Notes: generated from the letters alone by a model not told the origin. Shown: positions 1-5,753, counted from the first letter of the stretch. The stretch: DNA of 7,152 bases from Acidobacteriota bacterium (GCA_021781255.1 JAJXXG010001280.1:1-7152), one strand, 5' to 3'. Program-made: numbers and translations.

Positions 1-434
1 TGCAGGAGGCGCTGGAAGAGGACTATCTGCGCTACCGCATCGCCTCCACGGCCTATGTTGGGGATCACGTTGCGGCGGCCGGCGTGCCGATTGTGCAGCC
101 GCCGGGCGGCCACGCCATCTACCTGGATGCGCGCGCGTTTGTGCCGCATATTCCGGCGGAGCAGTTCCCCGGCGCGGCTCTGGCAGCGGAGCTGTATCTG
201 GAGGGCGGAGTGCGCTCAGTGGAGATTGGCACGCTGATGTTTGCCGCGAAAGCTCGCATGGATCTTGTGCGCCTGGCCATTCCGCGCCGCGTTTACACGC
301 AGAGCCACATGGACTACCTGATCGAGGTGGTCCTCGAAGTCTGGAAGAACCGCAAGGCCGTTCGCGGTTTGCGCCTGACCTACGAAGCGCCCTTCCTGCG
401 CCACTTTACGGCGCATCTTGAGCCCATTGCCTGA
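1..434 (+). CDS. tnaA: Tryptophanase (tryptophan indole-lyase), C-terminal part
   Basis: This is the last 143 codons of a PLP-dependent beta-eliminating lyase, in frame from base 3 to the TGA at 432-434; the catalytic lysine region lies left of the window. Tryptophanase splits L-tryptophan into indole, pyruvate and ammonia in the cytoplasm. Visible family blocks are GVPIVQPPGGHAIYLDA, PHIPAEQFPG, a VEIG segment, RLAIPRRVYTQSHMDY and LRHFTAHL. Two positions separate it from tyrosine phenol-lyase: the residue after VE is Ile, where the phenol-lyase has Arg381, and the terminal motif is RHFTA, keeping the equivalent of E. coli TnaA His463 where the phenol-lyase has Phe. The loop between VEIG and RLAIPRR is about eight residues shorter than I recall for E. 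coli TnaA, so substrate preference could differ somewhat. The gene is convergent with the GH8 gene. The family is certain; the exact substrate is inferred. Confidence 0.9.
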   Translation, partial: QEALEEDYLRYRIASTAYVGDHVAAAGVPIVQPPGGHAIYLDARAFVPHIPAEQFPGAALAAELYLEGGVRSVEIGTLMFAAKARMDLVRLAIPRRVYTQSHMDYLIEVVLEVWKNRKAVRGLRLTYEAPFLRHFTAHLEPIA

Positions 435-457
435 GGGGCGCGGTTAGCGCGGTCCCC
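435..457. terminator. Hairpin between convergent genes, possible bidirectional terminator
   Basis: GGGG (435-438) plus CGCG (439-442) pairs with CGCG (448-451) plus CCCC (454-457), with a 5-nt loop (443-447) and a 2-nt bulge (452-453). It begins directly after the tryptophanase TGA, and the GH8 TAA (444-446 on the minus strand) lies inside the loop. No T-run follows on either strand, so its role as an intrinsic terminator is inferred from its position between converging genes. Confidence 0.4.
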
Positions 458-1751
458 AGATGCGGAACTCGCCGCTCACGTGCATCAGGCTCATCAGGTA
501 GAGCATGCCGTCGTAGTAGCGGCTCTGTCCGGAGGGGATGGGAGCGTTCCACAGCGCCTGCGTGAATTTCTTTGCGCGGGCCTGGTCGATGGCGGCCAGG
601 CCGGCAACGGCGTTGGTGCCGGCCAGTCCGATGGGATGATCCTCGTGGGTGAGCCCCGGCGTGGCTCCCAGGTCCTTGCCGTCCAGCGTGTAGACCGGGC
701 CGTAGGTATCGATGCCCTGCGACTCAAAGAAGTGCTGAATGCGATCGCTCAGCTCCTGCTCCTGCGGAGCCTTGTGCCACCAGGACCAGTCGACGGACCA
801 GTTGCTGGCGGTGCGCCAAGCGTCGTAGCCGAACTCGCCCGACTGCGGGAACCGCGTGATGTGCGGTGTGCCGTCAAAGTTGGCATAGCTGGGGGCCAGG
901 CCGGTAACGGGATGCGCGGTTTTGGCAAAGAAGGCGCGGCTGGCCTGTGCGGCGCTAGCCCAGAAGGCGCGGTCCGCCACGGGTCCCCAGCGCGACCACA
1001 ACTCGTAGAAGGCGGGCAGATGATACGAGGGATCTGTGAAGGGCTGCGGCATCGCATCGGGCACAAACAGGATCATCGGCGGATCCGGGTGCATCATGGG
1101 GCCGACGGTATGCGGTCCCCACTTGCCGGGCGCGGAGATGAGCGGCCGGTGCACCATGGCGGTCAGCAGCTTTTCGGCCTCGGCATGATAGTTGTAGATT
1201 CCCTTGCCGTCTCCCCAGCGGTTTGAGGCGAACAGGAGCGCCATGGCAAAGTACGATTCCCCGTCCGGCGCGGCACCCTCTGAGTTGTGGGTTCCATCGG
1301 TCTTGCAGGACCAGGCGAAGTACTGGTAGCTGGGCGCCTTGGGGTCAGCGATGTACATGTAGGTCCTGGCCCAGTTCCAGATGGCGTCAAACTCGGCCTT
1401 CTTGTTGAGCTGGACGGTGATCATCATGCCGTACGACATGCCTTCCGTGCGCACGTCGTGGTTGGCCCAGTCCGTGACGTACATCAGCGGGCCGTTGGCA
1501 TTGCTGCCCGCGCTGAAGGCAATGGCCTGCGTCTGCGGATCGCCGTGGAACAACTGTTGGTAGGCCGCGTCAATTTTGGCTTGAATCTCGTGCTGCGGGT
1601 GGCCGGCTTCCGCAAACAGGTTGCGATACTTTCCGGTGGCATAGGCGCCGCTGACATCGCGCGGAGCGGTGGCGGCCACGGCGGCGCAGGAGGCGGTTAT
1701 CAGCAGGCAGGCGAGCCCGCGTGTACAGGCGCGAATGATGGTTGCAGGCAT
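444..1751 (-). CDS. Secreted glycoside hydrolase family 8 (xylanase / exo-oligoxylanase type)
   Basis: A 435-aa inverting (alpha/alpha)6-barrel glycosidase that cleaves beta-1,4 links in xylan or xylo-oligosaccharides, or possibly other beta-glucans. The ATG at 1751 is preferred over an in-frame TTG at 1799 because it begins a clean signal peptide (Arg7/Arg11, hydrophobic 13-20, AVAA near residue 27) and GGGAG precedes it by 11 nt. The proposed catalytic acid is Glu103 in VRTEGMSYGMM, the -1 subsite Asp163 sits in APDGESYFAMAL, and the proposed base is Asp310 in GYDAWR. These match Glu78/Asp144/Asp281 of cold-active GH8 xylanase in motif and approximate spacing (from memory). A His-Pro pair at 372-373 (EDHPIGLAGTNA) resembles the loop that closes the cleft in reducing-end xylose-releasing enzymes (Rex), which suggests an exo action on oligosaccharides; this part is inference. 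The N-terminal export signal means it acts in the periplasm or outside. It lies about 100 bp downstream of the 272-aa envelope protein gene on the same strand. Confidence 0.9.
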   Translation of the reverse strand: MPATIIRACTRGLACLLITASCAAVAATAPRDVSGAYATGKYRNLFAEAGHPQHEIQAKIDAAYQQLFHGDPQTQAIAFSAGSNANGPLMYVTDWANHDVRTEGMSYGMMITVQLNKKAEFDAIWNWARTYMYIADPKAPSYQYFAWSCKTDGTHNSEGAAPDGESYFAMALLFASNRWGDGKGIYNYHAEAEKLLTAMVHRPLISAPGKWGPHTVGPMMHPDPPMILFVPDAMPQPFTDPSYHLPAFYELWSRWGPVADRAFWASAAQASRAFFAKTAHPVTGLAPSYANFDGTPHITRFPQSGEFGYDAWRTASNWSVDWSWWHKAPQEQELSDRIQHFFESQGIDTYGPVYTLDGKDLGATPGLTHEDHPIGLAGTNAVAGLAAIDQARAKKFTQALWNAPIPSGQSRYYDGMLYLMSLMHVSGEFRIWGPR

Positions 1752-1853
1752 GGTTCCACACACTCCCAGACGAAAGTGAAGCGATTTACTTGGCAGCAAG
1801 CAGTATCGCTCGACTTCTCCGGAAGTGGCAAATGGAATCTGCGCGGCGCGCGT

Positions 1854-2672
1854 TTATGGATGACGATGCAGCACGTGGGTTGCGATGTCTGGCCAGAACT
1901 CGCGGAAGACGCCTGTCAGGGCATCGCGGCCAATCGCGTAGCCGTACTTCTCTGAAAGATCACCCAGGTTGCGATCCTGGCTGGGGTAGTAGGTGATGGA
2001 GATGCCCTGCGCGATGCCGCGGCCCAGAACCTCAGCCGCGTTGAAGGTGTTGTGCCCGTGATAGTTGGGCGTAATCAGCACGCGGCTTGCAGCGTAGATT
2101 CCGCGCTTCCACACGCCGCCCCTTCCCATCGTGTAATAGCGCTCATCCTCGTGGAATACGGTGGGCAGCGCGAAGATCACCCAGTAGTTGCCGTCGGTCT
2201 TGTCGAGAAAGCCGCGCCACGTATAGGCCCAGAAACCGGGGACGCCTTTGCCCAGTTGCGGGTGGGCATCTTCTCCCTCGGCCATCATGGATGTGAGTGC
2301 GGTGAAGACAAACGAGGAGTAGTCAAAGCTGTTGCTTGTGGCGAGCGCGAAGGCCTGCTTTGCAGTGGGCGGCGGCGGAATGACGCCCATGCTCACGGCG
2401 CGATAGTTGGGCATGACGCCGAGGATGCGCTTGGGCTGCTGGCCCACGGTGGGCTTCTGCGGCGCGACAGCCACTTGTGCTGTTCCTGCCGCCGGAGTTG
2501 CCGGCGTGGTCGCGCTGGCCTGAGGCTCGGGCGCATCCGGAACCGCGGCTGCCGATGCGTCCGCGATCAGCGCATGGTCTGTGACGGGTTCGGCAAGCAG
2601 GCATGAGGGCGCCGCTCCAAGGGCCGCACCGAGAAATACTGCAAAGGAATAAGAAAGAAAAGCCTTCAACAT
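1854..2672 (-). CDS. Uncharacterised secreted or envelope protein, Acidobacteriota-style family
   Basis: A 272-aa protein I cannot assign to a named function. The ATG at 2672 is chosen because it begins a typical signal peptide (Lys3, hydrophobic 5-26, likely cut near LLA-27); a start at 2702 or 2726 would put polar residues in front of it. The RBS is weak (GGTGA, 4 nt upstream). After the signal comes an Ala/Pro/Thr-rich linker (about 38-76), then a compact domain (about 80-264) rich in aromatics and glycine. Landmarks are KRILGVMPNYRAV (81-93), FDYSSF (116-121), HPQLGKGVPGF (137-147), TDGNYWVIFALPTVFHEDERYY (160-180), VWKRGIYAASRVLITP (187-202), NTFNAAE (208-214) and GRDALTGVFREFWPDI (248-263). 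I recall similar hypothetical proteins from Acidobacteriota genomes, some described as outer-membrane, but cannot confirm this. A strong hairpin separates it from the permease upstream; it may be co-transcribed with the GH8 gene. Confidence 0.85.
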   Translation of the reverse strand: MLKAFLSYSFAVFLGAALGAAPSCLLAEPVTDHALIADASAAAVPDAPEPQASATTPATPAAGTAQVAVAPQKPTVGQQPKRILGVMPNYRAVSMGVIPPPPTAKQAFALATSNSFDYSSFVFTALTSMMAEGEDAHPQLGKGVPGFWAYTWRGFLDKTDGNYWVIFALPTVFHEDERYYTMGRGGVWKRGIYAASRVLITPNYHGHNTFNAAEVLGRGIAQGISITYYPSQDRNLGDLSEKYGYAIGRDALTGVFREFWPDIATHVLHRHP

Positions 2673-2701
2673 TGCATCACCGCTCAAAAAATGTGCGCCC
2701 A

Positions 2702-2722
2702 TGTGGAACTCAATTTGTGGAA
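2702..2722. repeat. Short tandem direct repeat TGTGGAA upstream of the envelope protein gene
   Basis: TGTGGAA occurs at 2702-2708 and again at 2716-2722, a 14-base period. It lies 30-50 bases upstream of the preferred start of the 272-aa protein, where a leader or operator would sit. The rest of the 274-bp intergenic stretch (2673-2946) is relatively AT-rich, and I could not identify a convincing -35/-10 pair in it. The role is unknown. Confidence 0.3.
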
Positions 2723-2882
2723 ACAATCGAAGAAAGGCGCTACTTCAAGAATAAATCACAGTCCTTGCGGAGTTTTTGCTCAGCATTGCTGCCGACAGAG
2801 ACTCGTGTCTGGGGACATTCTCTCCATTAGACGAGGATTTCTGCCATGCGGATACAGTGTTTCGCTTTGCCGCCGACATTTA

Positions 2883-2898
2883 TTCGCAGATATGCGAA
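2883..2898. repeat. Perfect inverted repeat TTCGCA-GATA-TGCGAA
   Basis: The 6-bp arms TTCGCA (2883-2888) and TGCGAA (2893-2898) flank a GATA spacer. The right arm overlaps by three bases the outer edge of the larger hairpin at 2896-2927, so the two structures are mutually exclusive at their junction. It could be an operator for the 272-aa gene or an accessory part of the permease transcript end. Confidence 0.4.
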
Positions 2899-2927
2899 GG
2901 CCCTGCGGAGTGCTCCGCAGGGCCTTC
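2896..2927 (-). terminator. Strong 15-bp hairpin after the sugar permease gene
   Basis: The arms 2896-2910 and 2913-2927 are perfectly complementary over 15 bp (GAAGGCCCTGCGGAG against its reverse complement) with two bases between them; the effective loop would be about four to six bases. It begins 19 bases after the permease stop on the minus strand. The stem is very GC-rich with A/T near its base, as expected for a terminator, although the following minus-strand bases are GCATATCTGC and not a T-run. It is symmetric and could also stop plus-strand transcription. Confidence 0.7.
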
Positions 2928-2946
2928 AATCGACAGCACACCCAGC

Positions 2947-4203
2947 CTAAGCCGTCACAGTCCGCTTAGGTTTGGAGCCCCACAGCCCGTAGTAGGCGAT
3001 GAAGAGGTAACAGAACAGCGGAATCACAAAGGCATGCTGGATGCCGACCTTGTCTGCTGCGGCTCCGATGAGGAAGGGAATGACCGCGCCGCCCACGACC
3101 GCCGTCATAATCAGGCCGGAGCCTTTGCTGGTCATTGGTCCCAGGCCGGCAATGCCCAGCGCAAAGATGTTGGGGAACATGATGGAGTTGAAGAAGCCGC
3201 ACAGCACCATGGTCCAGATGGCCACCTGCCCGGAGCTGGCCATGGAGACCACAAGCAGCGTCGCCGCCGTGAATCCAAAGACGCCCAGCAGCTTGCCGGA
3301 TTTGACTTTGGTCAGCATCCACGAGCCAAGCAGGCGGCCGACGAGCGCCCCCGCCCAGTAGAGCGAGACCAGGAAGGATGCGGTCTTCGCGCTGTCAATG
3401 CCCTGCGTCTTGAAGTAGTTGACCGCGATGGAGGCCAGGCCGACCTCAACACCTACGTAGAGGAAGATGCCCACCGCACCGAGCACCGTGTGCCGGTAGC
3501 TCCAGATGCTGCGGCTGAGTACGGCATCGCCTTCCTTGCCGGGGCGGAAGGCCTGCGTTTGCGCGACGTGCGGCAGATGCAAAAACATGACCGCAACACC
3601 GAGCACCAACAGTCCTGCCGCAATGGCGATGTAGGGGCCGCGCACCGTGTTGGCAATGGCCGCCTTGGACGCCACTGCCGCCGGGTCCGTGAGGATGTAT
3701 GCGCCTGCCACCAGCGGTGCAATGGTCCCGCCCAGTGAGTTGAGCGCCTGCGCCAGCGTGAGACGAACCGGCGCGCTGTGCTCCGGCCCGAGGATTGCCA
3801 CGTAGGGGTTGGCCGCTGTCTGCAGCGCGGTCACGCCCGCGCCCACCACGAATACCGCCGTCAAAAACAGAGGGAAGCTCACCAGCCTGGCTGCCGGAAC
3901 AAAGAGCAGCGCGCCGACTACCTGGATGAAGAGCGAGACCACCATCGTCCGCTTGTAGCCGATTGTCTCAATCAGCTTGGAGGTTGGCGAAGAGAAGACA
4001 AAGTAGGCCAGAAAGAACGCCGACTCCGCCAGCATGGCCCACGCGTACGGCAGGTCAAAGATCGACCTGAGGTGTGGCACCAGCGCCATGTTCAGGTTGG
4101 TGATGAATCCAAAGATAAAGAACAGGACGGCGACCGTGATAAACGGGCCGACGTAACTGGGCGTGCCGGCTGGGGCCTGCGGCGGTGTGGATCGAGTGGA
4201 CAT
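2947..4203 (-). CDS. Sugar MFS permease, FucP/GluP (FHS) family
   Basis: A 418-aa, 12-helix inner-membrane symporter of the fucose/glucose/galactose permease family, probably importing a monosaccharide with H+ or Na+. The ATG at 4203 has GGAGAA at 4213-4218 with a 9-nt spacer. After a short Pro-rich N-terminus, TM1 covers FITVAVLFFIFGFITNLN (21-38). The family signatures are LVPHLRSIFDL (41-51), GYKRTMVVSLF (82-92), LQTAANPYVAILGP (127-140), RLTLAQALNSLGG (147-159) and, in the second half, FFNSIMFPNIFALGI and GGAVIPFLIGAAAD. Aligned on LVP and TAANP, the positions of E. coli FucP Asp46 and Glu135 are Met39 and Gln128 here, with identical 89-residue spacing. Gln at the second site is seen in GluP-type members as I recall; Met at the first is unusual. 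Glu60 in TM2 is an additional buried acid. Neighbouring GH8 suggests a plant-cell-wall sugar, but a hairpin separates the genes. The substrate is not determinable here. Confidence 0.9.
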   Translation of the reverse strand: MSTRSTPPQAPAGTPSYVGPFITVAVLFFIFGFITNLNMALVPHLRSIFDLPYAWAMLAESAFFLAYFVFSSPTSKLIETIGYKRTMVVSLFIQVVGALLFVPAARLVSFPLFLTAVFVVGAGVTALQTAANPYVAILGPEHSAPVRLTLAQALNSLGGTIAPLVAGAYILTDPAAVASKAAIANTVRGPYIAIAAGLLVLGVAVMFLHLPHVAQTQAFRPGKEGDAVLSRSIWSYRHTVLGAVGIFLYVGVEVGLASIAVNYFKTQGIDSAKTASFLVSLYWAGALVGRLLGSWMLTKVKSGKLLGVFGFTAATLLVVSMASSGQVAIWTMVLCGFFNSIMFPNIFALGIAGLGPMTSKGSGLIMTAVVGGAVIPFLIGAAADKVGIQHAFVIPLFCYLFIAYYGLWGSKPKRTVTA

Positions 4204-4212
4204 GCTTGGTTC

Positions 4213-4218
4213 TTCTCC
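4213..4218 (-). promoter_or_regulatory. Ribosome binding site of the sugar permease
   Basis: On the minus strand the sequence GGAGAA stands 9 nt before the ATG at 4203. It supports that start codon, which also precedes a sensible short cytoplasmic N-terminus before TM1. Confidence 0.65.
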
Positions 4219-4235
4219 GGTTCCTCAGAAAAATT

Positions 4236-4250
4236 CGCCCGGTAAGGGCG
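4236..4250. repeat. Small inverted repeat CGCCC-GGTAA-GGGCG in permease leader
   Basis: Five-bp perfect arms (4236-4240 and 4246-4250) with a 5-nt spacer, about 33-47 bases upstream of the permease ATG on the minus strand. It could form a leader hairpin or be an operator half-site pair; repeats of this size also arise by chance in GC-rich DNA. Confidence 0.25.
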
Positions 4251-4321
4251 TCTTTGCGCGTCCCCTGTTTGCGGCGCCGCGCAGGCCAGCGGATGCCTGG
4301 TTTCCGTCGGTTTTATGGATG

Positions 4322-4339
4322 CGGCCAGTTCCCTGGCCG
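4322..4339. promoter_or_regulatory. 18-bp interrupted palindrome in the divergent intergenic region
   Basis: CGGCCAG (4322-4328) and CTGGCCG (4333-4339) are perfect 7-bp arms separated by TTCC, followed on the plus strand by TTTT. It lies near the middle of the 265-bp gap between the divergent permease and iron-exporter genes, about 130 bases upstream of the exporter start and 119 bases upstream of the permease start. It could be an operator for a dimeric repressor, or a short terminator/attenuator in the exporter leader, since a GC stem followed by T's reads that way on the plus strand. A TATAGT hexamer (minus strand, 4361-4356) lies beside it without a good -35. The rest of the gap shows nothing else I can support, including no AT-rich Fur box. 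Confidence 0.45.
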
Positions 4340-4456
4340 TTTTGGCTGAAACAACACTATACGGCAAGCTGCCCCGGTGGGAAGCCATTCCGTGCCGAGG
4401 CGACTGCCAGCCTACCGGGACTGTGCCGTTTTCCGCTATTCTCGAAAGAAAAGCGC

Positions 4457-4462
4457 AAGGAG
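4457..4462 (+). promoter_or_regulatory. Ribosome binding site that fixes a GTG start
   Basis: AAGGAG stands 6 nt before GTG at 4469. The reading frame is open further upstream to an ATG at 4163 inside the divergent permease, but that extension is low-complexity, overlaps the opposite gene, and has no family similarity that I recognise. The strong Shine-Dalgarno motif and the start of the ferritin-like helix both favour GTG 4469. Confidence 0.75.
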
Positions 4463-4468
4463 CGACGA

Positions 4469-5674
4469 GTGGCAAAAGAGGTGCTGAACGCGGCCAGGCT
4501 GAAGAAAGTTCTGACGGCCCTGGAAGGCAACTGGCAGGCGGAGATGGAGGGGTACCACACGTACCAGGCTCTGGCGAATCGTGACTCTGACCCCGTGCGC
4601 GCGCAGGTTTTGCGCCACCTGGCCCAGGCTGAGCTGGAGCACGCGGTGCTGTGGGAGAGCCGCATCCAGGAGCTGGGCGGCGAAAAGCCCGCGTACGAAG
4701 GCGCTCCGGGCGGCGAGGCCGACTCGCTCGCCAACCGCGCGGGTGGCATTCGCATGGCTCTGCGGCGGCTGGAGATTGAGGAAAGCCGCGACATTGCCCG
4801 CTACGGATCGCAGCTGAAAGAGCTTGGCGATGAAGGCTCTGTCGCCATCCTTGAGCACGTTCTGGAGGACGAGAAGGATCACCATCGCGAGCTGGGCTCG
4901 CTGCTGCGCGGCCATTACCAGGCTCCGGCGGGCGCTCCGCGCGTGGATGCGAAGGCGGTGCTGGACGAGTTGCTGGCCAAGCGCGAGCAGGGAAGGGCGC
5001 AGGCGGGAAGCTGGATTGGCGACGCCATCTACGGCGTGAATGACGGCCTGGGCGCCATCTTCGGCATCGTCTCCGGCGTCTCTGGCGCGACGGCGGGCGA
5101 CAGCAAATATGTGCTGCTGGCCGGCATCTCCGGCATGATTGCCAGCGCGCTTTCCATGGGCTCCGGCGCATATCTTGCCGCCAAGAGCGAGCGCGAAATC
5201 TACGAGGCTGAGATTGCCCGCGAGCGCGAAGCCATCCAGATGAACGGCCCCGAGGCCCGCGAGCTGCTCTCGCTCTACTACCAGGTGAAGGGACTGCCGG
5301 AGGAAGAGGCCGACCGCGTGGTGGATCACATTGCCCGCGACCCCGAGCAGATGCTCCGCGTGCTGGTGGGCGAGCGCCTGGGCTCAACCGAGGATGCGCT
5401 CTCTAACCCGATTGTCTCGGCCAGCTCCGGCGCGCTCTCCACGGCCATTGGGGCGGCCATCCCCGTGGTGCCGTTCTTCTTCATGCACGGCGTTCCGGCC
5501 ATTATCGCTGCGGCTATTGTGTCGCTGGTGGCTCACTTTGCCGTTGGCGCCGCCAAGAGCCTTATTACGGTGCGCTCGTGGTGGTCCTCGGGCATGGAGA
5601 TGACGATTGTCGGTGCCGTTGAGGGCGCGGTCACCTACGGCATCGGTATCCTGCTGGGCATGGGCGGCATGTAG
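4469..5674 (+). CDS. Membrane-bound ferritin-like / VIT1 fusion, iron (Mn/Fe) exporter, MbfA type
   Basis: A 401-aa inner-membrane protein joining a cytoplasmic ferritin-like (rubrerythrin/erythrin) diiron domain to a VIT1/CCC1 transporter domain. In rhizobia and Agrobacterium the same architecture (MbfA) exports iron and protects against iron and peroxide stress. Residues 1-150 form a four-helix bundle with Glu25/Glu27, ExxH at 55-58, Glu102/104/105 and a second ExxH at 135-138, the expected two-iron ligand set. A linker at about 151-180 leads to the VIT domain: TM1 with GDAIYGVNDGLGAIFGIVSG (184-203), TM2 ending SMGSGAYLAAKSE (229-241), a charged cytosolic metal-binding helix region rich in Glu (241-310), then three further TM helices at about 315-338, 342-362 and 376-400. 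The start is GTG 4469 with a strong RBS. It is divergent from the sugar permease, and its own hairpin overlaps the stop. No Fur-like box was seen upstream. The architecture is confident; the transported ion is inferred. Confidence 0.9.
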   Translation: MAKEVLNAARLKKVLTALEGNWQAEMEGYHTYQALANRDSDPVRAQVLRHLAQAELEHAVLWESRIQELGGEKPAYEGAPGGEADSLANRAGGIRMALRRLEIEESRDIARYGSQLKELGDEGSVAILEHVLEDEKDHHRELGSLLRGHYQAPAGAPRVDAKAVLDELLAKREQGRAQAGSWIGDAIYGVNDGLGAIFGIVSGVSGATAGDSKYVLLAGISGMIASALSMGSGAYLAAKSEREIYEAEIAREREAIQMNGPEARELLSLYYQVKGLPEEEADRVVDHIARDPEQMLRVLVGERLGSTEDALSNPIVSASSGALSTAIGAAIPVVPFFFMHGVPAIIAAAIVSLVAHFAVGAAKSLITVRSWWSSGMEMTIVGAVEGAVTYGIGILLGMGGM

Positions 5675-5680
5675 CCGCCC
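5662..5680 (+). terminator. Perfect 7-bp hairpin overlapping the exporter stop codon
   Basis: GGGCGGC (5662-5668) pairs perfectly with GCCGCCC (5674-5680) around the 5-nt loop ATGTA. The TAG stop (5672-5674) straddles the loop and the first paired base. No T-run follows (GGCTCAAACG), so it would be a weak intrinsic terminator, an mRNA-end stabiliser, or a by-product of a Gly-Gly-Met C-terminus. Confidence 0.45.
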
Positions 5681-5716
5681 GGCTCAAACGCAAAGCACGT
5701 CTCCCGCGCGGTGGAC

Positions 5717-5724
5717 TATAGAAT
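5717..5724 (+). promoter_or_regulatory. Possible -10 element (TATAGAAT) of the CocE-like hydrolase gene
   Basis: TATAGAAT contains two overlapping -10-like hexamers (TATAGA, TAGAAT) about 30 bases before the ATG, which would give a leader of roughly 20-25 nt. No recognisable -35 lies 16-18 bases upstream, so this is tentative. It is the most AT-rich spot in an otherwise GC-rich 79-bp gap. Confidence 0.25.
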
Positions 5725-5753
5725 GGTCTCGGCGTTCGCCACCGAGGGACTTC

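Noticed and set aside
480..1226. Plus-strand open frames opposite the GH8 gene (also 1287-1955)
   Set aside because: The minus-strand frame contains all GH8 catalytic motifs; the plus-strand frames are shadows without motifs.
1813..1826. Small inverted repeat ACTTC-TCCG-GAAGT between the envelope protein and GH8 genes
   Set aside because: Only five base pairs with no T-run. It could be a weak leader hairpin, but repeats of this size are expected by chance, and I found no promoter around it.
2846..2950. Possible 34-codon plus-strand small ORF (ATG 2846, TAA 2948-2950) with GAGG 9 nt upstream
   Set aside because: Most of its coding sequence consists of the inverted repeats at 2883-2927, it lies antisense to the permease end, and the peptide shows no feature such as a membrane segment.
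2776..3738. Plus-strand open frame (320 codons) opposite the sugar permease
   Set aside because: It is antisense to a clear 12-TM permease, rich in Gly/Asp/Arg/His/Gln, and passes through the 15-bp terminator-like hairpin.
4163..4468. N-terminal extension of the exporter frame up to an ATG at 4163
   Set aside because: It overlaps the divergent permease and its RBS, is low-complexity, and a strong Shine-Dalgarno motif stands 6 nt before GTG 4469 where the ferritin-like helix begins.
4204..4468. Search for Fur, Irr or sigma-70 sites upstream of the iron exporter
   Set aside because: No AT-rich Fur-like palindrome and no hexamer pair with acceptable spacing was found; only isolated -10-like words (TATAGT on the minus strand near 4361).
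4092..5387. Long minus-strand open frame (431 codons) opposite the iron exporter and permease start
   Set aside because: Its translation is low-complexity Arg/Pro/Ser/Ala, overlaps two well-supported genes, and has no family features.
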